DNA of 64,000 nucleotides, from NCBI RefSeq assembly GCF_021432085.1, contig NZ_CP090366.1, forward strand, positions 744,001 to 808,000. Reading direction: 5' to 3'. Source of the DNA: Stutzerimonas kunmingensis (GTDB lineage Bacteria; Pseudomonadota; Gammaproteobacteria; Pseudomonadales; Pseudomonadaceae). The notes under the pieces were generated by a model that did not search any database, was not told where the DNA came from, and saw only the letters and a program-made list of their open reading frames with translations. Of the stretch, positions 8,533 through 19,113 are shown one piece after another (position 1 is the stretch's first letter; each line of letters begins with the position of its first letter). The position numbers were made by a program, and so were the translations under genes.

Positions 8533-9810
8533 TCAGCGGGCGTCGGTTTGCGTCAGCACCGTGCGCGACAGGGCCAGGCGCTGGCCCTCGTACAGCACAA
8601 TATAGGCTGCGGCGGCCACCAGTATGCCGACGATGGGCGCCACCCAGGGCGAGAAGTAGGCGCAGGCAGCGCCCAGCACATAGGCCGCCAGGCCCAGGCT
8701 GTTGTACCTGGGCAGGTGCGCTTCGGCCAGCTTCGGGTACTGCCCGCGATGGCGGTAGAAGTAGTCGGCCATGATCACGCCGCCGATGGGCGGGATGATC
8801 GAGCCGAGCAGGATCAGAAAGGGGATCAGCAGCTCGTACATGCCGCCCAGCGCCAGCAGCGTGCCGACGAAGGCACCACCAAGGGTTACCAGGCGGCGGC
8901 GCTCGGTGCGCAGCAGGTTGCAGCCGGCCGCGGCGAAGTTGTAGATGGTGTTGTCCTGGGTGGTCCAGAGGTTGAGAAAGAGCATCACCACCGCGGCCAT
9001 CGACAGACCCTGCAGCACCAGCACTTCGACGATATCCGGCTGCTGGTAGACGATGGCCCCGTAGGCGCCGGCGACGATCATCAGGCCGTTGCCGATGAAG
9101 AAGCCGGTCAGACTGGCCCATACGGCGACCTTGCTGCTACGGGCGAAGCGCGTCCAGTTGGTGGCCTGGGTCGCGCCGCTGACGAAGGTGCCGAAGATCA
9201 TGGTGATGGCCATGCCGAGGGTCAGGCTGTCGCCCGGCTGCACCGCCAGCAGGCCGTCCAGCCCGCCAATGTCACGGGTCGCGGTCCACAGCGAAGCGAT
9301 CAACAGGATCAGCATCGCCGGCACCGCGATGCGCGAGAGCAGGTCGAGGCCCTTGTAGCCGACGAAGGCGGTCAGGCAGAAGCCGAAGCCGAACAGCACC
9401 ATCAACGGCAGCGTCCAGCTTTCCGGCAACGCCAGCAGGCGCACCAGGACGATGGCGATGGTCGCCGTGCCCCAGGCGTACCAGCCGATCTGGGTGAAGC
9501 CGAGCAGGAAGTCGGACAGCCGGCTGCCGACCTCGCCGAAGCAGAAGCGCCCCATCAGCACCGAGTTCAACCCGCTGCGGCAGGCGATCAGCCCAAGCGC
9601 GGCGGCATAGAGGCCGAGCAGCAGGTTGCCGATGACCGCGGCCCAGAGCATGGTCTTGAAGTCGAAGGCCAGGCCGATCTTGCCGCCGGCGAACATGGTG
9701 GCGGTGAAGAAGGTGAAGCCGAACAGCAGGATGGAGGTGGACCACAGCCCCTTGCGCGCGCCGGCTGGCACTTCGCTCAGGGGGTAGTCGGTATCGACGG
9801 GCTGTTTCAT
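8533..9810 (-). CDS. codB: Cytosine permease
   Basis: 425-residue integral membrane protein of the NCS1 family with about 12 hydrophobic segments. It brings cytosine into the cell for CodA. Supporting segments include GFTFFTATMFAGGKIGLAF near the N-terminus and GSIIPPIGGVIMADYF near the C-terminus, typical of NCS1 carriers. The ATG at 9810 has GGAG upstream; a longer in-frame start would add 15 residues of non-family sequence. It is the first gene of the codBA unit. Confidence 0.92.
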   Translation of the reverse strand: MKQPVDTDYPLSEVPAGARKGLWSTSILLFGFTFFTATMFAGGKIGLAFDFKTMLWAAVIGNLLLGLYAAALGLIACRSGLNSVLMGRFCFGEVGSRLSDFLLGFTQIGWYAWGTATIAIVLVRLLALPESWTLPLMVLFGFGFCLTAFVGYKGLDLLSRIAVPAMLILLIASLWTATRDIGGLDGLLAVQPGDSLTLGMAITMIFGTFVSGATQATNWTRFARSSKVAVWASLTGFFIGNGLMIVAGAYGAIVYQQPDIVEVLVLQGLSMAAVVMLFLNLWTTQDNTIYNFAAAGCNLLRTERRRLVTLGGAFVGTLLALGGMYELLIPFLILLGSIIPPIGGVIMADYFYRHRGQYPKLAEAHLPRYNSLGLAAYVLGAACAYFSPWVAPIVGILVAAAAYIVLYEGQRLALSRTVLTQTDAR

Positions 9811-10004
9811 CGTGGATGCTCCGCAAGGTGGATGCAGCCAGATTGCAGATGCCATGCCATTGCTGACCGATCGGCCAACTCGGCGCGCGGGGCGATGACG
9901 TGGTCATCAAGGCTGGCCCTTGCTGGTGCAACGAGTTGGCTGCACGCACCGGAATGGCGCCCTAGCGCGAGGCTCCCACAAGCGGAGCGACATTCTCTCC
10001 GTAG

Positions 10005-10103
10005 CTGGCCACCGAGTGCGATCCCGACCAGCGCAAGGAATTGCTCCAGGCGCTGCGCGAGCGCGGTGCGGACCTGAACGCGGCGGGCTCCGCTGGGCAA
10101 TAA
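10005..10103 (+). pseudogene. Possible C-terminal remnant of a lost gene
   Basis: In the 351-base gap between codB and cynS, one frame runs from just after an in-frame TAG to a TAA and reads LATECDPDQRKELL followed by QALRERGADLNAAGSAGQ. It looks like a normal pseudomonad C-terminus without a body. I do not recognise the parent family. Chance is a real alternative in GC-rich DNA. The rest of the gap presumably holds the codB promoter. Confidence 0.2.
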
Positions 10104-10161
10104 CGTGGAAAGCCTGGCGCGCGGGGAGGTCCGCACCTGCTGATGGGTTTGGCCCGGACCC

Positions 10162-10611
10162 TTAGTAGCTTTTGTAGGGCAGGAACTTGCCGGACAGCAC
10201 GACGTTGACGCGGTCGCCCTTGGGGTCGCTCTGGCGCTGGATATCCATGGAGAAGTCGATGGCGCTCATGATGCCGTCACCGAATTCCTCGTGGATCAGC
10301 TCCTTGATGGTGGTGCCGTAGACGTTGACCAGTTCGTACCAGCGGTAGATCAGCGGGTCGGTCGGCACCGCGGTGGGCAGCGAGCCCTTGTAGGGGGCGA
10401 TCTGCAGCCAGGCGACGGCTTCGTCGGAGAGCTCGAAGAGCTGCCCCAGGGTCTCGGCCTGGGCCTTGTCGAAGGCCATCTGGCCGAGGCAACCGGCGGT
10501 GGTCCACTCCTTGGACATACCGATGCTTTCGGCGACATGCGCCCATTTCAGGCCCTTGCGCACCTTGGCGGCGACGATCATCTGGGTGACCTGTTCACGA
10601 CTGCTGATCAT
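10162..10611 (-). CDS. cynS: Cyanate hydratase (cyanase)
   Basis: 149 residues. The enzyme catalyses bicarbonate-dependent breakdown of cyanate to ammonia and CO2 and works as a homodecamer. The N-terminal helix-turn-helix-like domain (about 1-75) is followed by the catalytic domain. Active-site residues align with the E. coli enzyme: Arg90 and Glu93 in YRWYELV and Ser116 in GIMSAIDFS (R96, E99 and S122 in E. coli). It has no cynT carbonic anhydrase or cynX transporter beside it. It lies 83 bases downstream of the dioxygenase gene and may share its transcript. Confidence 0.95.
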   Translation of the reverse strand: MISSREQVTQMIVAAKVRKGLKWAHVAESIGMSKEWTTAGCLGQMAFDKAQAETLGQLFELSDEAVAWLQIAPYKGSLPTAVPTDPLIYRWYELVNVYGTTIKELIHEEFGDGIMSAIDFSMDIQRQSDPKGDRVNVVLSGKFLPYKSY

Positions 10612-10694
10612 GGCGAATCCTCATCTGTCGAATGCGAGTCGATGGCCGCGCGGGCGCGGCGGGCCTCGGTCGATGCAGGTTCGGTGCCAGGGGT

Positions 10695-11447
10695 TCAGTC
10701 GTATTCGGCCGCCTCGTGCTCACCGAGCAGGCGGCGCTGGCGCGGCGTGGCGGCAGCCAGCACCTCGGGATTGAAGCGGAAGTGCAGGTAGGGCGAGAAC
10801 TTCTGCGCCACCATGCGCCGACCATAGTGGATCTGCAGCAGGTAGCGGCTGCGTTCGGCGCTGCGGTTGCGGCTGCCGGCGTGCCAGAGGTCGCTGCGAA
10901 ACAGCAGCACGTCGCCAGCCTTGCACAGCACTGGCTCGGCCGCGCGGCCGTGCCACTGGGTTTCGCCCGGCAGCGGTTTGCGTCCGGCGCGGTGGCTGCC
11001 GGGGATGACCAGCGTCGGGCAGAGGTCGGCGTCGATGTCGTCCAGATACAGGTGTGCGGTGCAGACCTGCATCGGCAGCTCGAAGGTGGGGTCGGCGAGC
11101 AGGCTTTCCGGCAGCTCCATGGCCAGGTAGTCGGCATGCAGCTCGCCGCCGATAAAGCCCGGGCGGCTGCGCCAGGCGGTCTGGCCGATGATGTGGCAGT
11201 CCGTGCCGAGCGCCGCCTCGGCCAGTCCGATCACCCCGGGCAGATCGAGAAAGCGCAGCCAGAACGGCGAGCGATTGAAGACGCACTTGTAGTGGTCGTC
11301 GACCAGGCCCTGGTAATCCCAGTGGATGGGTTCGATGGCTTCGCGCAGCGTCGCGATGCCCGCGGGATCGAGTACGGCAGGCAGCAGCACGAAGCCCTGC
11401 TGATGCAGGGCGGCGAGCTGTTGCCGAATGGTGACGGAGTCGGTCAT
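10695..11447 (-). CDS. Phytanoyl-CoA dioxygenase (PhyH) family protein
   Basis: 250 residues with the Fe(II)/2-oxoglutarate oxygenase pattern. An HxD pair appears in GELHADYLAM near residues 104-106, the distal His in RSDLWHAGSRNRS near 190, and downstream Arg residues could bind 2-oxoglutarate. The family hydroxylates diverse small molecules, so no substrate can be assigned. It sits directly upstream of cynS in the same direction. A role in handling a nitrogen compound is possible but is only inferred from position. Confidence 0.75.
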   Translation of the reverse strand: MTDSVTIRQQLAALHQQGFVLLPAVLDPAGIATLREAIEPIHWDYQGLVDDHYKCVFNRSPFWLRFLDLPGVIGLAEAALGTDCHIIGQTAWRSRPGFIGGELHADYLAMELPESLLADPTFELPMQVCTAHLYLDDIDADLCPTLVIPGSHRAGRKPLPGETQWHGRAAEPVLCKAGDVLLFRSDLWHAGSRNRSAERSRYLLQIHYGRRMVAQKFSPYLHFRFNPEVLAAATPRQRRLLGEHEAAEYD

Positions 11448-11650
11448 GGCATCGGCCGGGTAGAGCGCCAGACTCCAGCATAGGCAGCTCGGCCGCGCGT
11501 TGAAAGCCGGTTGAAAGCTTGCGGCGCTACTGTGCCGGCGCTGCTGCGGCAGCCAGTCGCGTGGTCACGAGCCGCGCCTCTGCTCTCTCGCTCCGGCGCA
11601 CCCGGCGGCGTCGCCAGAAGCGGCGTCACCGGCGCGCACCTTCACATCGT

Positions 11651-12847
11651 TCAGGCCTGCACCACCCGTGCAATGGCCCTGGCCAGATCGTCCAGGCGCT
11701 CGGCATCCAGCCCGGCGACGTTGGCGCGACCGCTTTCCACCAGATACACCGAATCTGCGGCGCGCAGCCGGCGTACCTGCTCGGCGGTCAGGCCGGTATA
11801 GGAGAACATCCCCCGCTGCCGGGCGATGTGGGAGAAGCGCTCGGCCAGCCCATAGGGCGTCAGCGCCTCGACCAGCCCCTGACGCAGGCTGGCGATGCGC
11901 CGGCGCATGCGCTCCACCTCGTCCTGCCAGATCTGCCGCAGCGGCTCATCGGCCAGGATCGTCGCCACCACCGCGGCGCCGTGGGCCGGTGGCGTCGACC
12001 AGAGGTTGCGTGCCAAGGAGGCTAGCTGGCTGCGCACGTCGAGCAGACGCTCGGCATCGCTGGTGACGGCGATCAGCGCTCCGGTACGCTCGCGGTAGAG
12101 GCCGAAGTTCTTCGAGCAGGAACTGGTGATGAGCATCTCCGGCAGCGTTTCGGCGAACAGTCGAACTGCCCAGGCGTCCTCTTCCAGTCCGTCGCCGAAG
12201 CCCTGGTAGGCGAAGTCGAACAGCGGCAGCAATTCGCGTGCGCGCACCACGTCCAGTACCCGCAGCCAATCGTCGTGACTCAGGTCGAAGCCGGTGGGGT
12301 TGTGGCAGCAGGCGTGCAGCAGCACCACGTCGCCAGGCGGCACCTGTTGCAGCGTGGCGAGCATGCCGTCGACATCGAGGCGGTTGTCGGCGCCGACGTA
12401 GGGGTAGTGCTGCACGCGCAGGCCGGCGGCGGCGAACAGGGTTTCGTGGATCGGCCAGGTGGGATCGCTCAGCCAGATGCTGCGCCCGGGCAGGCATTTG
12501 GCGATGAACTCGCCGGCCAGGCGCAGCGCGCCGGTGCCGCCCGGCGCCTGGGTGCAGCCGGCACGCTGCTCGCCGAGGGCAATGGCGCGGCTGCCGAGCA
12601 CCTGACGCAGCAAGAGGGCACCGAACTGGGCGTCGCCGTGGCCGCCGATGTAGCTCTTGGTCTGCTCACTGTCCACCAGGCGCTGCTCGGCCAGCTTCAC
12701 CGCGCGCGGGATCGGCGTCAGGCCCTGGGCGTCCTTGTAGACGCCGACACCCAGGTCGAGCTTGGCCGGGTTGGTGTCGGCGCGATACAGGTCCATCAGG
12801 CCGAGGATCGGGTCGCCGGGCACGCGGGGAATCTGGCCGAAGTGCAT
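11651..12847 (-). CDS. phhC: Aromatic amino acid aminotransferase
   Basis: 398-residue class I PLP-dependent aminotransferase of the AspC/TyrB branch. The PLP lysine lies in SSCSKNFGLYRERTGAL near residues 243-259. ACCHNPTGFD near 179-188 and the C-terminal arginine region complete the site. It transaminates tyrosine and phenylalanine and is the third gene of the phhABC phenylalanine catabolic operon. Its ATG overlaps the phhB stop (TAATG), showing tight coupling. A paralogous TyrB elsewhere in the genome is likely. Confidence 0.9.
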   Translation of the reverse strand: MHFGQIPRVPGDPILGLMDLYRADTNPAKLDLGVGVYKDAQGLTPIPRAVKLAEQRLVDSEQTKSYIGGHGDAQFGALLLRQVLGSRAIALGEQRAGCTQAPGGTGALRLAGEFIAKCLPGRSIWLSDPTWPIHETLFAAAGLRVQHYPYVGADNRLDVDGMLATLQQVPPGDVVLLHACCHNPTGFDLSHDDWLRVLDVVRARELLPLFDFAYQGFGDGLEEDAWAVRLFAETLPEMLITSSCSKNFGLYRERTGALIAVTSDAERLLDVRSQLASLARNLWSTPPAHGAAVVATILADEPLRQIWQDEVERMRRRIASLRQGLVEALTPYGLAERFSHIARQRGMFSYTGLTAEQVRRLRAADSVYLVESGRANVAGLDAERLDDLARAIARVVQA

Positions 12848-13203
12848 TACTTGCGGCCCTCCGCGCTGGCGGCGAGCTGGTCAGTACGCGCGGCCATGAT
12901 GAAGTCGTTGCGGTGCAGGCCGCGCATCTCATGGCTCCACCAGGTGACGGTGACCTTGCCCCATTCGGTGAGCAGGGCGGGATGGTGGCCGACCTCCTCG
13001 GCGATGGCGCCGACGGCATTGGTAAAGGCCAGGGCGTGGCGGAAGTTGCGGAACAGGAAGACACGCTCCAGCTCCATGTGGTCGCCGCGCACTTCGATGT
13101 TCCAGTCGGGGATTTCGCGGATCAGCTCGGCCAGTTCTTCATCGGACACTTTGGGTGCATCGGCGCGGCAGGCTTCGCATTGGGCTTGGGCGAGGGCGGT
13201 CAT
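12847..13203 (-). CDS. phhB: Pterin-4a-carbinolamine dehydratase
   Basis: 118 residues. It regenerates the tetrahydropterin cofactor after each turnover of phenylalanine hydroxylase. The family signature is present: [17 protein letters not shown], then [20 protein letters not shown], with the catalytic histidines, and a final [17 protein letters not shown] lies before the ATG. It is 241 bases downstream of phhA and overlaps phhC. The gap to phhA holds three REP-like palindromes. Confidence 0.95.
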   Translation of the reverse strand: MTALAQAQCEACRADAPKVSDEELAELIREIPDWNIEVRGDHMELERVFLFRNFRHALAFTNAVGAIAEEVGHHPALLTEWGKVTVTWWSHEMRGLHRNDFIMAARTDQLAASAEGRK

Positions 13204-13266
13204 GTTAGTGGTCCTTTTGTTTGATGATTGGAAAGGGTAGGTGAAATGGCGAGGCTTACTGGCCGC

Positions 13267-13445
13267 GTGGATAAGCCTTCGGCGTTATCCACCCTACAAA
13301 GTAGGAGGCTTCGCGGCCAGGTTCCTTCCGCAGGGTTTAGATCAGCGTAGGGTGGATGGCCACCCCGTGGAAAACCGCGAAGCGTTTTCCACGCGTCGGC
13401 TTCGACCAGCGAAACGCGTGGACAAGCCTGCGGCGTTGTCCACGC
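13267..13445. repeat. Three REP-like palindromes between phhA and phhB
   Basis: Three related hairpins follow one another. 13267-13292 has arms GTGGATAA/TTATCCAC. 13367-13392 has arms GTGGAAAAC/GTTTTCCAC. 13416-13445 has arms GCGTGGACAA/TTGTCCACGC. The core sequences between the arms are also alike (GCCTTCGGC, CGCGAAGC, GCCTGCGGC), and a partial unit GTAGGGTGGATGGCCAC lies at 13348-13364. The last arm runs into the phhA stop codon. Such REP sequences often stabilise or punctuate polycistronic mRNA; any effect here is inferred. Confidence 0.75.
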
Positions 13446-14230
13446 TACGCCGCCTTCGGCGGAAACTTCGGCTGGTGCAGGCCCATGCGCATGGCCTCGC
13501 GCACCATCGCCATGATGTCCTGCTGGGCGAGGTCGAACAGCTGCTTGAGGTCCGGCAGGACGAAGTACAGCGGCTGCAGGATGTCGATGCGATAGGGCGT
13601 GCGCATCGCCTCCAGCGGGTCGAACGGCTGGTGCTCGGGTTCGGCGGACAGGCTGTAGAGCGTTTCCTTCGGCGAGGAAAGGATGCCGCCGCCATAGATG
13701 CGCCGGCCGGCGGGCGTATCCACTAGGCCGAACTCGACGGTCATCCAGTACAGGCGGGCAAGGAACACCCGCTCCTCCTTGCTGGCCTCGAGGCCGAGCT
13801 GGCCGTAGGTGTGGGTGAATTCGGCGAACCAGGGGTTGGTCAGCAGCGGGCAGTGACCGAAGATCTCGTGGAAGATGTCCGGCTCCTGCAGGTAGTCCAG
13901 CTCTTCCGGGGTGCGGATAAAGGTCGCGACGGGAAAACGCTTGCTCGCCAGCAGTTCGAAAAAGCGCTGGAAGGGGATCAGCGCCGGTACGCGCTCCACT
14001 TGCCATCCCGTGGTGGCGGCCAGCACGCGATTGATCTCGCCGAGCTGCGGGATGCGCTCGTGGGGCAGGGCGAGCTGCTCGAGGCCGTCGAGGTACTCGT
14101 CGCAGGCGCGCCCGTCGAGCAGTTTCAGCTGACGCTCGACCAGCGTCTGCCACACCGCGTGCTCGGCGTCGGGGTAATGAATATGCCCCTGCGCGTCCGG
14201 TTCGCGGGCTACGTAGTGGGTGGTCTTCAT
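13445..14230 (-). CDS. phhA: Phenylalanine 4-monooxygenase
   Basis: 261 residues. The non-haem iron, tetrahydropterin-dependent enzyme converts phenylalanine to tyrosine in the cytoplasm. The iron ligands are visible: DIFHEIFGHCPLL gives the two histidines near residues 120-125, and YWMTVEFGLV gives the glutamate near 165. Size matches the bacterial one-domain form (P. aeruginosa about 262). The ATG at 14230 has a good GGAGAAG site; the open frame upstream is not family sequence. It is first in phhABC and divergent from phhR. Confidence 0.95.
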   Translation of the reverse strand: MKTTHYVAREPDAQGHIHYPDAEHAVWQTLVERQLKLLDGRACDEYLDGLEQLALPHERIPQLGEINRVLAATTGWQVERVPALIPFQRFFELLASKRFPVATFIRTPEELDYLQEPDIFHEIFGHCPLLTNPWFAEFTHTYGQLGLEASKEERVFLARLYWMTVEFGLVDTPAGRRIYGGGILSSPKETLYSLSAEPEHQPFDPLEAMRTPYRIDILQPLYFVLPDLKQLFDLAQQDIMAMVREAMRMGLHQPKFPPKAA

Positions 14231-14402
14231 CGCTTCTCCTGGGCCGCTTGGGCATCTTGTTGTTGCCTTCATTCGAACGCGAAGGCGTGCCGCAGGGGAG
14301 AGGCGCTGTGGCGCAATGTCGCATGTGCGCGGTGTTGCGCTGTAAGAAATCCATGACAGGGAGATCGGCAGCCGGATCGGCGGCGTTGCCAATCGAGCAA
14401 AC

Positions 14403-14420
14403 TGTCAAATAATCTTGACG
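14403..14420. promoter_or_regulatory. TyrR/PhhR-box-like inverted repeat
   Basis: TGTCAA-ATAATC-TTGACG resembles the TyrR box TGTAAA-N6-TTTACA in spacing and symmetry. It lies between divergent phhA and phhR, 56 bases before phhR, where PhhR is expected to bind to activate phhA and perhaps control itself. The match is partial. Confidence 0.45.
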
Positions 14421-14475
14421 ATAATTTGCGCTGCACTGCAGCGCCGGCCCCACAACAAAACAACAGGGCTTCGCC

Positions 14476-16035
<1,560 letters not shown>

Positions 16036-16160
16036 GGTACGCCGCGCCGTCTCGGCTGGGCCCGTTTGGCCGCGCCCAGTTGATTCGTGGGCAGCCCGCG
16101 CGCTATGCCGGCGGGGGCATCAGGTCTTGGGGGCGCACTTGCACATGCGCAGCATCAACC

Positions 16161-17537
16161 TCAGCACTCGATGATGTTCACCGCCAGCCCGCCACGGGCA
16201 GTTTCCTTGTACTTGCTCTTCATGTCGGCGCCCGTCTGGCGCATGGTGCGGATCACCTTGTCCAGTGAGATGAAGTGGCTACCGTCGCCACGCAGGGCCA
16301 TGCGTGCGGCGTTGATCGCCTTCACCGCGCCCATGGCGTTGCGCTCGATGCAGGGCACCTGAACCAGCCCGCCGACCGGGTCGCAGGTCAGTCCCAGGTT
16401 ATGCTCCATGCCGATCTCGGCGGCGTTTTCGACCTGTTGCGGCGTACCGCCGAGCACTTCGCACAGCGCCCCGGCAGCCATGGAGCAGGCCACGCCGACC
16501 TCGCCCTGGCAGCCAACCTCGGCCCCCGAGATCGACGCATTTTCCTTGTAGAGGATGCCGATGGCCGCCGCCGTCAGCAGAAACCGCACTACCCCATCCT
16601 CATTGGCACCACGAATGAAGCGCATGTAGTAGTGCAGCAGCGCCGGTACGATCCCGGCGGCGCCGTTGGTTGGCGCGGTGACTACGCGGCCGCCGCTGGC
16701 GTTCTCCTCGTTGACCGCGAGGGCGTAGAGGTCGACCCAGTCGAGTACGCTCAGGGCATCGCGCAGATTGGCTTCCGGGTGTTCGCTGAGCTGACGGTAC
16801 AGCCCGGCGGCACGGCGCTGGACCTTGAGGCCGCCGGGCATGACGCCTTCGGTGCGGCAGCCCGCTTTGACACAGTCCTGCATCACCTGCCAGATGCGCA
16901 GCAGGCCGGCGCGGGTTTCCGCCTCCGGGCGCCAGGCCGCCTCGTTGGCCAGCATCAGCTGACTGATGGACAGCCCGTGCGTGGTGCAGTGCTGCAGCAG
17001 CTCGGCGGCACTGTGGAAGGGGTAGGGCAGCGTGGTGGCGTCCTCGACGATGCGGTCGTCGCCGGCGGCCTGCTCGTCGATCACGAAACCACCGCCCACC
17101 GAATAGTATTCGCGGCTGCGCACCTGCAGGCCGGCGCTGTCGAAGGCGCGGAAGATCATGCCGTTGGGGTGGAAGGCCAGCGGCTTGCGGATGAATTGCA
17201 GGTCGTTGCTGATATCGAAGTGGATGACCTTCTCGCCGAGCAGGCGCAGCTCGCGGGATTCACGCATCGCTGCCATGCGCTGGGGAATGCTTGCGGTGTC
17301 CACGCGCTCCGGTAGCTCGCCCTCGAGCCCCAGTAGCACAGCCTTGTCGCTGCCGTGGCCCTTGCCGGTGGCACCGAGCGAGCCGTACAGCTCGACCCTG
17401 AGGTGGTCGGTGGCGGCGAGTAGTTCCTCGTTGCGCAGACCCTCGGCAAAGCGCAACGCCGCGCGCATCGGTCCGACGGTGTGCGAGCTGGACGGGCCGA
17501 TGCCGATCTTGAACAGGTCGAAGACGCTGAGTGACAT
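16161..17537 (-). CDS. sdaA: L-serine dehydratase (iron-sulfur type)
   Basis: 458 residues. The enzyme deaminates serine to pyruvate and ammonia using a [4Fe-4S] cluster. The N-terminal SSSHTVGP segment near residues 16-23 and the C-terminal catalytic domain are present, with cluster cysteines expected in [21 protein letters not shown] and VQVPCIERN. It is a single-chain enterobacterial/pseudomonad-type enzyme of normal length (E. coli SdaA 454). It stands alone, with the second MITE-like repeat starting 32 bases upstream of its start codon. Confidence 0.92.
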   Translation of the reverse strand: MSLSVFDLFKIGIGPSSSHTVGPMRAALRFAEGLRNEELLAATDHLRVELYGSLGATGKGHGSDKAVLLGLEGELPERVDTASIPQRMAAMRESRELRLLGEKVIHFDISNDLQFIRKPLAFHPNGMIFRAFDSAGLQVRSREYYSVGGGFVIDEQAAGDDRIVEDATTLPYPFHSAAELLQHCTTHGLSISQLMLANEAAWRPEAETRAGLLRIWQVMQDCVKAGCRTEGVMPGGLKVQRRAAGLYRQLSEHPEANLRDALSVLDWVDLYALAVNEENASGGRVVTAPTNGAAGIVPALLHYYMRFIRGANEDGVVRFLLTAAAIGILYKENASISGAEVGCQGEVGVACSMAAGALCEVLGGTPQQVENAAEIGMEHNLGLTCDPVGGLVQVPCIERNAMGAVKAINAARMALRGDGSHFISLDKVIRTMRQTGADMKSKYKETARGGLAVNIIEC

Positions 17538-17568
17538 GAGGTGCTCCGCTGCGAGGCTTGTCTAAGTC

Positions 17569-17730
17569 TAGTGGCCTGTTTGGTAAGTTCAGTGGGTCAA
17601 TTTCGGCGCCCATGGCCCCGATACTGCGTTGCTGCTCCTTACCATAGCCCGCTATGACTCGTCGCAGCGCCCTGTCTTGGAGTCATGTTCATCCGAGCTT
17701 GCCTCAACCAACTCACCGCACAGGCCGCTG
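17569..17730. mobile_element. MITE-like repeat, copy 2 (about 162 bp, inverted)
   Basis: Read on the minus strand it aligns with copy 1 at 6452-6575 over nearly its whole length, including CAGTATCGGGGCCATGGGCG and the terminal AGTGGCCTGTT. It carries 33 extra bases in the middle, which include the small palindrome CATAGC-CC-GCTATG. One end keeps the flanking TA (17569-17570). At the other end the outermost bases have changed (CAGCGGCC instead of TAATGGCC). It lies between sdaA and the flavoprotein gene, in non-coding DNA. Confidence 0.6.
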
Positions 17731-17808
17731 GACCTTCGGTGGCGCATGGATGTTGCCGGGTTCGGCCGCGGCACGATTCGCCGGCCGGAGGCTTCTGCGC
17801 GAACTGCT

Positions 17809-18756
17809 CTAGGCGCGGGTAGCCGCCGAGCCACCCCAGGGGTTGGCTTCCAGGCTGTTGTGTACGGCGGTCGCGGCCTGCGCGGCCTGGCCGATGGCGA
17901 CGCTGATCTGCTTCAGGCCCATGGTCACGTCACCGATCGCATAGAGGCCGCGTAGCGAAGTCTGCCGATGTCCGTCCACATTGACGCCGCCGCACTCGTC
18001 GCAGTCGAGGCCGAGCTGCACGGCGAGTTCGGAGCGAAAGCGCGCACCGAGACTGGGGTAGATGATGTCGAAGTGGTGCCGCTCGCCGCGACAGGTCAGC
18101 AGTTCGATGCCGGTCTCGCAGGGGTGCAGGGACTCGACGCGGTCGCCGATCAGGCGAATGGCGTAGTGCTCGGCCAGGGCGATGGCCTGATCGCAGGCAT
18201 CCTGCTCGCCATGCACGATCACGGTGACCCGGTCGGTGAAGGTGCGCAGGAACACCGCGTGGGTGATGGCGCTTTCCGCCTCGCCGTAGACCGCGACGTT
18301 GTCGCCATTGACCTCGTAGCCATCGCAGATCGCGCACAGCCGCACCTTGCCTTCGTCGATGGCCTTTTCGACGCCGGGCATGTCCGGCAGCGTGTCCTCG
18401 ATTCCGGTGGCGAGAATGATCCGCCGCGTTATGCACAGGCGATCGCCGTAGCGCACGCTGAAGCCTTCGGCGTGGGGCTCGATGTGCTCGACGTGGCCCT
18501 GTTCGAGGCGGGCGCCATAGCCGCTGGCCTGTTCGCGCAGCCTTGCCAGCAGGTCGTTGCCGTTGATGCCCGGTGGAAAGCCCGGGTAGTTGCGCGAGCG
18601 CGGAATCCACGAAGCCCGGCTCGAGCCGGCGTCCACCACCATGCAGCTGCGTCGGAAGCGCGCCAGGTACAGTGCCGCGGTGAGGCCCGCGGGGCCGCCG
18701 CCGACGATCAGGCAGTCGATCACGATGGGTTGCGGGTCGGTTTGTGCGGGCGTCAT
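17809..18756 (-). CDS. FAD/NAD(P)-dependent oxidoreductase, thioredoxin reductase-like
   Basis: 315 residues. The N-terminal FAD site is [14 protein letters not shown] near residues 17-30, the middle NAD(P) domain follows, and the C-terminal FAD contact is [16 protein letters not shown] near 270-285. The centre holds CAICDGYE, a CxxC at the position of the redox pair of thioredoxin reductase, but the overall sequence is unlike TrxB. It could reduce a thioredoxin-like or ferredoxin partner. The start at 18756 is chosen by homology-like reasoning; no strong ribosome site is seen and longer starts exist. Confidence 0.8.
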   Translation of the reverse strand: MTPAQTDPQPIVIDCLIVGGGPAGLTAALYLARFRRSCMVVDAGSSRASWIPRSRNYPGFPPGINGNDLLARLREQASGYGARLEQGHVEHIEPHAEGFSVRYGDRLCITRRIILATGIEDTLPDMPGVEKAIDEGKVRLCAICDGYEVNGDNVAVYGEAESAITHAVFLRTFTDRVTVIVHGEQDACDQAIALAEHYAIRLIGDRVESLHPCETGIELLTCRGERHHFDIIYPSLGARFRSELAVQLGLDCDECGGVNVDGHRQTSLRGLYAIGDVTMGLKQISVAIGQAAQAATAVHNSLEANPWGGSAATRA

Positions 18757-19113
18757 TGCATTGGCCAGTGGCGGGGCGTTGCCAGTAGAAGCCGGAGGCG
18801 GCGATAAAGTTCGCCGAGGTTGAACGATGCAATGTCCGGTTTTGAGAGCTGGTCGGAGCTTCAAGCCTTGTGCCAGAGCCGCTGATAGCCAACACTTCGC
18901 GGCTCGATGACCGGGCATATCCAACCGATACTGAACAGTCACCGCCATTCCAATAAAGATCAGCCTGCGAATTCGTTCGCCGTGCGCTGATCCCGCGCTA
19001 CACATCTCGGCAACGCCCTACCAGGCGTGGGCTGAACCACATCCAATCGCAAAACCACTCGAACGGAGCTCACGAGGCGCCGTGCCGAGCTTATTTCCCG
19101 TGGGGGTAAAAAG

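Noticed and set aside
8548..10077. A 509-codon plus-strand open frame over codB
   Set aside because: Antisense shadow with low-complexity Gln/Glu/Arg composition; CodB on the minus strand has normal membrane helices.
13248..13450. A CRISPR-like array from the repeated GTGG...CCAC units
   Set aside because: Units are palindromes of varying sequence and spacing with no constant direct repeat, and they sit inside an operon; REP-type repeats fit better.
14231..14340. A possible -24/-12 sigma-54 promoter for phhA (GGCACGCCTTCGC)
   Set aside because: The spacing between the GG and GC elements is one base short and the -12 part is poor, so I do not annotate it.
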